Origin: Verrucomicrobiota bacterium
GTDB taxonomy: Bacteria > Verrucomicrobiota > Verrucomicrobiia > Chthoniobacterales > UBA6821
Direction: 5' to 3'
DNA: 8,483 nt
NCBI GenBank assembly: GCA_016871655.1
Contig: VHCR01000051.1
Span: 1 to 8,483, forward strand
Program-made: the position numbers and the translations under genes
The notes under the pieces: generated by a model
What the model was told of the DNA's origin: nothing
Databases searched by the model: none
The model's input: only the letters and a program-made list of their open reading frames with translations
Shown: in pieces, positions 1 through 6,106 of the stretch
Layout: each line of letters starts with the position of its first letter
How positions within the stretch are numbered: the stretch's first letter is position 1

Positions 1-1
1 T

Positions 2-19
2 GGGGCTGTACCAGATAAC
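2..19 (+). repeat. Left terminal inverted repeat of the IS
   Basis: The 18 bases GGGGCTGTACCAGATAAC are the exact reverse complement of positions 701-718. The bases just outside (1 and 719) do not pair, which fixes the element boundary. Confidence 0.95.
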
Positions 20-44
20 ACAATAAAGTGGTATCAAATACAGC

Positions 45-701
45 ATGAGAAAGAGTAGATTAAAAGAAGTTACGCAGAGGAAATTGATAGAGCATTTTGT
101 GGCAGGAACTACAGCACGATGTGCGAGCAGTTTGATTGGAGTAAATTTTAAAACAGCTTGTTATTATTTCCAACGACTTCGAGAGTTGATTTTTGAGGAA
201 GTAGAGAAAGAATCCAAAAATGTTTTTTGTGGAGAAATTGAAGTTGATGAATCTTACTTTGGTGGAAGTCGCAAAGGAAAAAGAGGGAGAGGAGCTGGTG
301 GCAAGGTGCCCGTCTTTGGGCTTCTGAAGAGGAAAGGAAAGGTATATACAAAAATTATTCCTGATGCAAAATCATCTACATTACTTCCTATCATAAAAGA
401 AAAAATTATTCCTGATAGTATTGTTTACTCAGATTGTTGGAGAGGTTACAATGCACTTGATGTTGGTGATTTCAAGCATTACAGAATTGATCACTCGGTT
501 CGTTTTGTTCACTGCAAAAATCATATCAATGGAATAGAAAATTTTTGGAATCAAGCGAAGCGACATATGCGTAAATTTAATGGCATTCCTAAACATCATT
601 TTCATCTTTTTTTGAAGGAATCTGAGTGGCGTTTTAACAACCCTTCTCCTCAACTTCAATTACGTAAACTGCAACAATGGGTTAGGAAAAATTTAAACTA
701 G
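45..701 (+). CDS. IS1595-family (IS1016-like) DDE transposase
   Basis: 218-residue transposase that cuts and joins the ends of its own element. The catalytic core matches the IS1595 DDE domain: D68 in EVDESYFGG, D130 in YSDCWRGY, then HINGIENFW (H160, N162, E165) and KR at 172-173, with the closing ESEWRFNN segment. E165 is the likely third acidic residue. The basic N-terminal 50 residues resemble a helix-turn-helix for end binding; the N-terminal zinc ribbon of longer IS1595 relatives is absent, as is normal in the short IS1016 group. The length is typical and the frame is unbroken. ATG at 45 is the first start after the left end; no clear Shine-Dalgarno precedes it. The TAG stop uses the first base of the right inverted repeat. 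Confidence 0.95.
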   Translation: MRKSRLKEVTQRKLIEHFVAGTTARCASSLIGVNFKTACYYFQRLRELIFEEVEKESKNVFCGEIEVDESYFGGSRKGKRGRGAGGKVPVFGLLKRKGKVYTKIIPDAKSSTLLPIIKEKIIPDSIVYSDCWRGYNALDVGDFKHYRIDHSVRFVHCKNHINGIENFWNQAKRHMRKFNGIPKHHFHLFLKESEWRFNNPSPQLQLRKLQQWVRKNLN

Positions 702-718
702 TTATCTGGTACAGCCCC
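701..718 (-). repeat. Right terminal inverted repeat of the IS
   Basis: GTTATCTGGTACAGCCCC, the perfect reverse complement of positions 2-19. Its first base is also the last base of the transposase stop codon. Confidence 0.95.
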
Positions 719-726
719 TTATTTTT
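719..726. repeat. Presumed right copy of the 8-bp target-site duplication
   Basis: TTATTTTT directly follows the right end. IS1595-family elements usually duplicate 8 bp. The only visible base left of the element (position 1, T) equals the last base of this octamer, which agrees but is weak evidence. The AT-rich site suits the target preference of many such elements. Confidence 0.45.
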
Positions 727-802
727 TGTTGGCTCTTCTTTACTTTTTGGTCAGTCCATATCTTCATCTAGCAAAGAATTACAATCAGCTTCTTTTAAGC
801 CA
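719..802 (+). pseudogene. Severed signal-peptide remnant of the SUMF1-domain gene
   Basis: The frame of the following SUMF1-domain gene stays open for 28 more codons, up to the IS edge, and extends into the IS until a TAG at 683-685. The codons after the IS read LFFVGSSLLFGQS and then a Ser-rich stretch: the second half of a hydrophobic signal-peptide core followed by a plausible cleavage zone. There is no ATG, GTG or TTG in this frame between the IS stop and the TTG at 803. The start codon, basic n-region and first half of the leader must therefore lie left of the IS, outside the window. This shows directly that the gene was once longer and encoded an exported protein. Confidence 0.82.
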
Positions 803-2281
803 TTGGCTTTTGTTTTAGTGGATGACCCCAACAACGAAGCTGATTTAGAAACTGGCTTTGGAGCTGTACTCTCTCCTTTTCAAATTGGAACTTATCAGGT
901 AACAGCTGCTCAATATTCGGTTTTTCTCAATGCTGTTACTCCAACGGAAAATCGCTATGGGCTTTATGATGAGCGCATGGGAAGTGATCCTGACGTCGCC
1001 TGCATTACGTACAATCCAAATGAACTTCCTCATTACAAACCCATCCCAGGACGAGAAGATCTTCCTATTACTTATGTTAATTTATTTTGCGCAGTTCGCT
1101 TTTGCAATTGGATGTCTCACGGCTCTCCTTCAATTGATTCAGAAAACCTCACCCAAGATCAAATAGCAGCAATTACGGAAACCGGATCTTACCGCATTCA
1201 TACGGACCAAGTTGGAAGAGAAACCATTAATCAGTGGATCGAAGCAACAGCAAACGCTCCTTTTTTCATACCAAATGAAGATCAATGGTACAAAGCCGCT
1301 TATTACCAGAACGAGAAAGGAAAAATTATGACTTACGACCCTGATGATCCGATTCCATCAGTTCAAAACGAAGGCTCTTTTAAATATTGGAATTATCCAA
1401 CTCAGTCAATGAGCGCGCCATTTAATAGCCCATCATCTTATGCCGATAATGTCGTTGCAACTTATTACAACCACGAAGTCTCTTCATTCTGGGGGCCTGA
1501 CTATACAACCGATATATGGTCTTATTGGAACTCAACTTATCTTCACAGCGGCGTCTATCTCACACCAGTTGGAAAATTCATCGACTCTCCTGGACCATAT
1601 GGAACTTTTGATATGGGAGGAAATGTCAACGAATGGATTTTTTCAGATGATGCAGGAGCAAGTCCAGATCAAGCTTTGTGCGTTATCCGAGGAGGCTCAT
1701 GGCAATCAACATCCGTAGACTTAAATCGTAAAACTCGCTACTTCATTCCAGCCACAACAAGAAACAGCACAACAGGTTTCCGAATAGCGTGCCAAAGCCC
1801 TTCAAAAATATCTCTTTTAAATCTGTCAGCAGCAAAAGATAACTTGACCAGCGACGTTATTCAAAATGCTATTACAGGAAATCAAACTTACGCGATGATC
1901 GGAGAAGTAGCTCTCTGCTTTTTAACTCAAGAGGCTTGTGAAATGGCCTTAGTCTACCATGGCGCTGAAGAAGGTTATTTGTTGCGTGACTACCTTTTAA
2001 AAATGACTCCAACAGGAGCTCTCTTGAGCCTTGCAGATTGGGCTCTTTTTGGTCCTACCTCTGCAATACATTACGCACTACAATGGGGGATTAGTATGGG
2101 CTTTGATGCACTTGGACTTGCAGCAATTGATATTTTAGGAAAAGAAGAGGCGGCAAGGCTCGCTACAGAATATGGTTTTTCAACGATCGTTCATTTTTAT
2201 GAGGGTTTGCATGAATCAGTGGATGATGCATTCCGTAAGATGAGATCTCCTGAAACTCCTGTTGAAACAGCCGTGCCTTGA
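803..2281 (+). CDS. SUMF1/FGE-like domain protein, 5' end cut off by the IS
   Basis: The remaining 492 residues from a TTG codon at 803, which has no ribosome binding site and is probably not the native start. Residues 20-330 show the SUMF1 (formylglycine-generating-enzyme-like, C-type-lectin-fold) pattern: FQIGTYQVTAAQYSVFLNAV (26-45), PITYVNLFCAVRFCNWM (88-104), FFIPNEDQWYKAAYY (154-168), YGTFDMGGNVNEW (266-278), RGGSW (296-300) and TGFRIAC (324-330). The paired active-site cysteines of true sulfatase-activating enzymes, expected after the RGGS motif, are missing, so a binding or structural role is likelier than catalysis. Similar secreted proteins in Verrucomicrobiota and Planctomycetota often end in a PEP-CTERM tail; here there is instead a helix-rich extension of about 160 residues (334-492) that I do not recognise. 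The gene sits 34 bp before the pseudopilin genes and is probably in the same operon. Without its leader the product would stay in the cytoplasm. Confidence 0.85.
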   Translation: MAFVLVDDPNNEADLETGFGAVLSPFQIGTYQVTAAQYSVFLNAVTPTENRYGLYDERMGSDPDVACITYNPNELPHYKPIPGREDLPITYVNLFCAVRFCNWMSHGSPSIDSENLTQDQIAAITETGSYRIHTDQVGRETINQWIEATANAPFFIPNEDQWYKAAYYQNEKGKIMTYDPDDPIPSVQNEGSFKYWNYPTQSMSAPFNSPSSYADNVVATYYNHEVSSFWGPDYTTDIWSYWNSTYLHSGVYLTPVGKFIDSPGPYGTFDMGGNVNEWIFSDDAGASPDQALCVIRGGSWQSTSVDLNRKTRYFIPATTRNSTTGFRIACQSPSKISLLNLSAAKDNLTSDVIQNAITGNQTYAMIGEVALCFLTQEACEMALVYHGAEEGYLLRDYLLKMTPTGALLSLADWALFGPTSAIHYALQWGISMGFDALGLAAIDILGKEEAARLATEYGFSTIVHFYEGLHESVDDAFRKMRSPETPVETAVP

Positions 2282-2315
2282 CTTGAATAGGAATTTTTGT
2301 TAAGAGCCTTGTTGC

Positions 2316-2846
2316 ATGAGCACATCACATCATCCTTCGCGTGGCTTTTCGTTGCTAGAAGTTGTTATCGCCTTAGCCCTCGTGGTGATTGCCGCTGGAA
2401 TGGTGTTTGCTTTTTTTCCTAAAGCAAAACGAGCGCATGTTGAGGATAAGGAAAAAATTGCTGCGACTTTCATCGCAGAGCGAATCATCAACACTCTGCA
2501 AGCGACGTTGCCAGAGGGCATCGTAGCCACAGCTCCTGATTGGTCAAAAAATTCCAACCACTGTTTGCGACTCTCCTTGGATCAACCCTCTGAACATTAT
2601 TTTGCCTATGATGTTCAAGGACGTCCTCGTCGTGAAGTGAATGCAACAGAATATGACCCTTCCCTGAACGAAGGGTTGATCACAAGTTTAGCAAAAGTTT
2701 CTATTATCCCTCAACCTCCAGAGATGACGCGTGTTACTGTTGTCATTAGCACCCCTGCGACTTTGCCAGATAAAAAAAGACATCACTCCGAGTTCACTTT
2801 TTATCTTTCTAATGTAAAACAAGCTTCTCTCCCTCATGAACCATGA
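2316..2846 (+). CDS. GspI-like pseudopilin (Verru_Chthon cassette protein B-like)
   Basis: 176-residue protein with a classic type IV prepilin start: a short leader ending R9-G10, then FSLLEVVIALALVVIAAGMVF. Prepilin peptidase should cut after G10 and methylate F11; E15 is the conserved Glu at mature position 5, used in pilus assembly. Residues 11-30 form the membrane helix; the rest is a small periplasmic domain with no motif I can name. The Gspi-type sequence and the order I-J-K suggest a minor pseudopilin of a tip complex. Verrucomicrobial cassette proteins called B look like this, but I could not run the model. It begins 34 bp after the SUMF1-domain gene and overlaps the next gene by 11 bp, indicating translational coupling. 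ATG 2316 has no strong Shine-Dalgarno. Confidence 0.85.
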   Translation: MSTSHHPSRGFSLLEVVIALALVVIAAGMVFAFFPKAKRAHVEDKEKIAATFIAERIINTLQATLPEGIVATAPDWSKNSNHCLRLSLDQPSEHYFAYDVQGRPRREVNATEYDPSLNEGLITSLAKVSIIPQPPEMTRVTVVISTPATLPDKKRHHSEFTFYLSNVKQASLPHEP

Positions 2847-3459
2847 TGCAACAAGCCTACCGCTTGTTGCAGGCTACAAGGTACAGGCTACAGACTGCAG
2901 AAAAAAAATATGCGCTGGATTTTCATTGTTTGAATTGCTTGTCTCATTAGCTCTCGTTGGGTTCATATTGATGTTGCTAGTGACTGCCGAGATGCAAGCA
3001 ACAACACTGTGGCGGGAGTTCGATGAGGAAGAGGAGTTCATGACAGAAGGAAGAGTTCTGATGCAAATGATCTGCAGTGATTTGAGATCAGCTACGCCAT
3101 CGTCTCCTATCGAACTTGGAAAAAATTTGAATCTTTTTTTTCTAAGACGCACTACCAATGATGACTTCGTCACAGTTGGCTATTTTCTTGATCCGAATAA
3201 AAAAAATCATTGCTATCGTTTTTTTGCTAATGCAAATGAAACCTTGTCAGCCATGAGCAAAAAAAATTTAGCGGAGCTCGCGTCTCATGCAGTAGCTCAA
3301 GAGGCCCATTGTGAGATCATCACCAAGCATCTCCTCTCATGGGAAATGATTCCTATTTGGAACAAAGAAAACAAAATCATCCTTCTCGAAATCAATTTGT
3401 CTTTTGGAAAAAAAACAGCCAGCTATTTTTTGTCAACTGCTGTTGCACTTCAAAAGTAA
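2836..3459 (+). CDS. GspJ-like pseudopilin (Verru_Chthon cassette protein C-like)
   Basis: 207-residue protein with prepilin motif A27-G28 | FSLFELLVSLALVGFILMLLV; cleavage is expected after G28, and E33 is the mature Glu5. The segment after the helix (TLWREFDEEEEFMTEGRVLMQMICSDLRSA, read as residues about 56-86) resembles the start of the GspJ pseudopilin domain. The leader is 28 residues, much longer than that of the preceding protein, because codons for residues 5-22 come from a hairpin and four 7-bp repeats inserted at this junction. ATG 2836 is the only usable start in frame; it overlaps the previous gene by 11 bp. Downstream comes the GspK-like gene, giving the order gspI-J-K. The protein should sit in the inner membrane and join the pseudopilus tip. 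The cassette C assignment is by context and resemblance. Confidence 0.82.
   Translation: MNHDATSLPLVAGYKVQATDCRKKICAGFSLFELLVSLALVGFILMLLVTAEMQATTLWREFDEEEEFMTEGRVLMQMICSDLRSATPSSPIELGKNLNLFFLRRTTNDDFVTVGYFLDPNKKNHCYRFFANANETLSAMSKKNLAELASHAVAQEAHCEIITKHLLSWEMIPIWNKENKIILLEINLSFGKKTASYFLSTAVALQK
2847..2871. repeat. Perfect 10-bp hairpin at the GspI-like/GspJ-like junction
   Basis: TGCAACAAGC (2847-2856) and GCTTGTTGCA (2862-2871) are exact reverse complements around a 5-base loop, CTACC. The stem starts at the first base after the stop codon of the GspI-like gene (2844-2846) and lies inside the leader codons of the GspJ-like gene. No U-tract follows, so it is not an intrinsic terminator. It may affect coupling, mRNA processing or stability. 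Confidence 0.75.
2871..2898 (+). repeat. Four 7-bp AGGCTAC-type tandem units
   Basis: Units read AGGCTAC, AAGGTAC, AGGCTAC and AGACTGC, directly abutting the hairpin. They are translated as part of the prepilin leader (VAGYKVQATDC) of the GspJ-like protein. A second array with the same period and related sequence lies inverted at 3489-3516. Confidence 0.7.
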
Positions 3460-3472
3460 AATTAAGTTTGCA

Positions 3473-6106
3473 ATGCTGCCTCCCCTCCAGCCTACAGCCT
3501 ATAGCCTACAGCCTGTGTCCAAAAAATCATTTTTTTGGACACAAGGCTCCGTCCTGCTAGCAGCTCTATTTTTTTTAGCAGCGCTCAGCATCTTGATCGC
3601 ATTTTCACTAGAAAGAGTTTTATTTGAAAAAAGAAAAACTTCATCGATAGCAACTTCTTACCAAGCAACACTGGCAGCTCAATCAGGCCTTGCCGCAGCG
3701 ATGAGCCAGCTCTCTCTCGCCACAAAAGATCATCCTCAGTTTCTCGTTGGAGAAACATCACAAGATCACATTTTATTTTTAGGAGCAACCAATCTCACAA
3801 CGCAAGAGCAATTGATGCCACTGATCTCAGGCGATCTCAACGTGCTCCTCGACTTCCCAAAAATCTCTCAAGAAAATAGAGATCACTATTTCCAAATTGC
3901 CCGAGATCCGCAGCAAGGTATTGATCTCAATAAAAAAAATCATCCTATCGCTGCCAGCGGCTCTTACTGGGCTCCTTGGGTCAACATCACCAATAACAGT
4001 GGAATTCCCATTGCCCGCTACGCATATCGTTTTTTTGACGAACAGGCACGCCTCAATCCAGCGTTGCATCAAGGAAAGCCACGAACTGATCCTGATCATT
4101 GGAATCAAGGATCTGCCGTCATTCCACTTTTTTTAGAAAATGATTTTTTGTTTTCGCAAGAAGAGGCCAGCGCACTCACAGCACTCGCTGATCAAGGTTT
4201 TTTAGAAAATGGCTTTTCTAGCGCTTTTCGTAACAGAACTGATTTTGAAAACAAAAAAAATCTACTCACTCGCTCCGAAGTCGCTCTGCTTGATTTTATC
4301 CCTTTCTCGATGCCTGATGGTGGAAAGTTAAAATACGATCTCAATGATCTTGCGACGAACAGAACGTACGGCCTCACTAAATCAGAACGAGCGATGCATC
4401 TCACTGAGATCATCGATCACAATCTTCCTCATTTTAAAGAACGTGACCCCAGCCTCCGTTCCTGCTCTCAAGCTGATCAACGACGCTATATCAATCGCCT
4501 TGCTGCCTGCATTGTTGATTACATTAATCCTCCTTCAGCAGCAACCTTGGTGAATGGAGGAGAGCCTGCGGGACAAATCCTCTCACCTCTTGCCACTCAA
4601 ATTGCAGAACGATTGCGCCTGCAATCCTGCAGCAGCAATAGCGTTACCATCGAGAGCCAATATTTTGTCCAAGTCTGGAATCCTTATACCAAGCCCATTC
4701 CAGGAGGAGAAACACTTTCCTTTACAATCGATAATCGCCCACTTCTTCATTTTGGAACGGCAGAACCAACAGCTTTTGAAAATTATCATCAGACAATCAT
4801 TGCTCCTGCTATCAGGCCCAATGAATCGCTTGCACTCGCCTTTCCGACCGTGACACAGACATGGAATTCTCCAACTCCAGTTGCTACCACTCATCCGCCT
4901 TACTGGTTGCGAGGTCCTAAAGGAAATGCCAATCCAAAGCGTCATCAAACATTTTCATTGTACTGGAATTATCAGTTGATTGAAATGAGTCGCAATCCCC
5001 CTGTTGGCCCAGGCCTCACAGAAGGGGGGCTAGAGCATGAAGAGGGATCGCTTTCCAACTCCAACAACTATTGGCATTGCAATTTTATTCCCACCGAACA
5101 AGATCGCGCAGGTCATTTTCGATTTGTGGGAGATCCGCGCGACAACTACCTCAGTAACTATCTTTGGAAATCGTATTCAGGTGAAAAAAGTTATTTAGAA
5201 GAAACGCGATGGCAAGGAGTGATGAGTGATGTAACAGCTGAACGACAATTTGATCCAAGCCATTCTTGGTCTGCGCGTGATTTTATTCCTATTAGTCCGC
5301 CGAAAGGAAACCATCCTTCTTCCATCACCATGACTCCTGATCAGGTCCCCTCTTCCTATCAAGAAGAGGACACGATGCATGCTCCTCTCGTAATGCGTCA
5401 TGGCCCCATGAATTCGATTGTTGAATTAGGAAACATTCATGACCCCGTTCAAGCAGATGACCTAGGATTCGCTCCTGAAGCCGGTTCCAGCGAGCATCAA
5501 ACCAGCATTTACGCGAGTGGAGGCGGGCGCACACTACGCATCGGTCAGCCAGAATTTTTTTATTGGAACGTTCCAGGAAAACGAGCCATTGACTTACTCG
5601 ATCTTTTTACGCTCGCACCTCAAAATAAAACTGGGCTTATTAATATAAACACAGCCCCTCATGAAGTTCTGACAGCTCTTTTTTATGGCATCACACCAAC
5701 TTCTGACCAGCGTTTTCTTCATTCAAAAATCAACCTTAAAGCTGCAGAGCGTCTTAGCACCTTGCTGGAAGAGCACCGTCCTTATGAAAAAATTTCGGAC
5801 CTTGATTTGTTAACACCGCTCCTTGCTAACGCTGAGACGTACTCTCCCACACTCGGCAGCAATATTTTATCAGGAGAAATTCCTTTAGCTACTCTCTTTG
5901 ATCGCGCTCGAGAAGAAGGTTTTGGAAAAATGATTTCCCTTTGCACTATTCGCTCTCGTGCTTTTCGAGTTTTTATTTTAGGTCAAGCACTGGATCGTCA
6001 TGGCAGATGCAGCGCTGAAAGCATGATGGAAGCGATCATCACGCTTGAACCTTCAGATTCAGAAAAAAAGATGACACCTGTTATCCGCGAAATAAAGTGG
6101 CTCTAA
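3473..6106 (+). CDS. GspK-like large pseudopilin (Verru_Chthon cassette protein A-like)
   Basis: 877 residues from ATG 3473, which clears the previous stop by 13 bp. The frame also allows TTG 3404 (900 residues, 56-bp overlap) or GTG 3515, which gives a compact leader ending WTQG. Using ATG numbering, TQG (23-25) precedes the membrane helix SVLLAALFFLAALSILIAF (26-44); like GspK it lacks Glu5. ARYAYRFFDEQARLN (about 181-195) resembles the conserved RYAYWxxDE segment of GspK and cassette A proteins. Near the C-terminus GLININTAPHEVLTAL (721-736) and HRPYEKISDLDLL are the helix-hairpin-helix-like GspK region, followed by the TIRSRAFRVFILGQA strand (about 825-839). It is more than twice the usual GspK length (around 320), with a long middle I cannot assign. 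Third in the I-J-K order, it would cap the pseudopilus. Its stop overlaps the converging gene by 4 bp. Confidence 0.83.
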   Translation: MLPPLQPTAYSLQPVSKKSFFWTQGSVLLAALFFLAALSILIAFSLERVLFEKRKTSSIATSYQATLAAQSGLAAAMSQLSLATKDHPQFLVGETSQDHILFLGATNLTTQEQLMPLISGDLNVLLDFPKISQENRDHYFQIARDPQQGIDLNKKNHPIAASGSYWAPWVNITNNSGIPIARYAYRFFDEQARLNPALHQGKPRTDPDHWNQGSAVIPLFLENDFLFSQEEASALTALADQGFLENGFSSAFRNRTDFENKKNLLTRSEVALLDFIPFSMPDGGKLKYDLNDLATNRTYGLTKSERAMHLTEIIDHNLPHFKERDPSLRSCSQADQRRYINRLAACIVDYINPPSAATLVNGGEPAGQILSPLATQIAERLRLQSCSSNSVTIESQYFVQVWNPYTKPIPGGETLSFTIDNRPLLHFGTAEPTAFENYHQTIIAPAIRPNESLALAFPTVTQTWNSPTPVATTHPPYWLRGPKGNANPKRHQTFSLYWNYQLIEMSRNPPVGPGLTEGGLEHEEGSLSNSNNYWHCNFIPTEQDRAGHFRFVGDPRDNYLSNYLWKSYSGEKSYLEETRWQGVMSDVTAERQFDPSHSWSARDFIPISPPKGNHPSSITMTPDQVPSSYQEEDTMHAPLVMRHGPMNSIVELGNIHDPVQADDLGFAPEAGSSEHQTSIYASGGGRTLRIGQPEFFYWNVPGKRAIDLLDLFTLAPQNKTGLININTAPHEVLTALFYGITPTSDQRFLHSKINLKAAERLSTLLEEHRPYEKISDLDLLTPLLANAETYSPTLGSNILSGEIPLATLFDRAREEGFGKMISLCTIRSRAFRVFILGQALDRHGRCSAESMMEAIITLEPSDSEKKMTPVIREIKWL
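3489..3516 (-). repeat. Four 7-bp AGCCTAY-type tandem units, inverted copy
   Basis: On the plus strand the units read AGCCTAC, AGCCTAT, AGCCTAC and AGCCTGT, exactly in 7-bp register. In reverse complement they match the AGGCTRY units at 2871-2898. They encode the LQPTAYSLQP part of the leader if translation starts at ATG 3473, and would be untranslated if it starts at GTG 3515. The array overlaps the hairpin that follows. Confidence 0.8.
3510..3548. repeat. Long hairpin over the leader/start region of the GspK-like gene
   Basis: GTGTCCAAAAAA (3515-3526) and TTTTTTGGACAC (3531-3542) form a perfect 12-bp stem with the loop TCAT. The stem extends outwards with AGCCT (3510-3514) against AGGCT (3544-3548) if A3543 is bulged, giving 17 pairs. 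The T-run is inside the stem, so this is not a normal intrinsic terminator. It covers a possible GTG start (3515) and the codons of the prepilin cleavage site (WTQG), so an mRNA fold here could limit translation. Confidence 0.8.

Larger units (their letters stand above)
2..718 (+). mobile_element. Complete IS1595-family (IS1016-like) insertion sequence
   Basis: A 717-bp element bounded by perfect 18-bp terminal inverted repeats with one open reading frame filling nearly all of it. The size, the GGGGCTGT ends and the transposase type fit the IS1016 group of the IS1595 family, whose members are about 700-750 bp and usually make 8-bp target duplications. The intact transposase and perfect ends suggest a recent, possibly still active copy. 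It has the same orientation as the interrupted SUMF1-domain gene and the pseudopilin genes, and no terminator is visible at its right end, so transcription from the IS could run into them. Only one base to the left of the element is in the window, so the left target duplication cannot be confirmed. Confidence 0.93.

Noticed and set aside
803..2281. Active formylglycine-generating enzyme
   Set aside because: The cysteine pair needed for catalysis is missing after the RGGS motif, and no sulfatase gene is nearby.
2874..3173. Minus-strand 99-residue frame opposite the GspJ-like gene
   Set aside because: Serine-rich antisense shadow of a gene with a clear prepilin motif; no features of its own.
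3404..3472. TTG 3404 as the start of the GspK-like gene
   Set aside because: It would overlap the GspJ-like gene by 56 bp and put an odd extra hydrophobic stretch before the prepilin leader; ATG 3473 or GTG 3515 fits better.
2871..3516. Heptamer arrays as a CRISPR array
   Set aside because: Units are 7 bp, directly adjacent and without spacers.
3515..3542. Hairpin with T-run as an intrinsic terminator between the GspJ-like and GspK-like genes
   Set aside because: The T-run is part of the stem and is followed by GGACAC, not by the end of a transcript; the core pairing is A-T rich and it lies in the coding region of the next gene.
4583..4948. Minus-strand 121-residue frame opposite the GspK-like gene
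   Set aside because: It lies wholly within the well-supported GspK-like gene, and its Cys/Arg/Trp-rich composition is typical of an antisense shadow.
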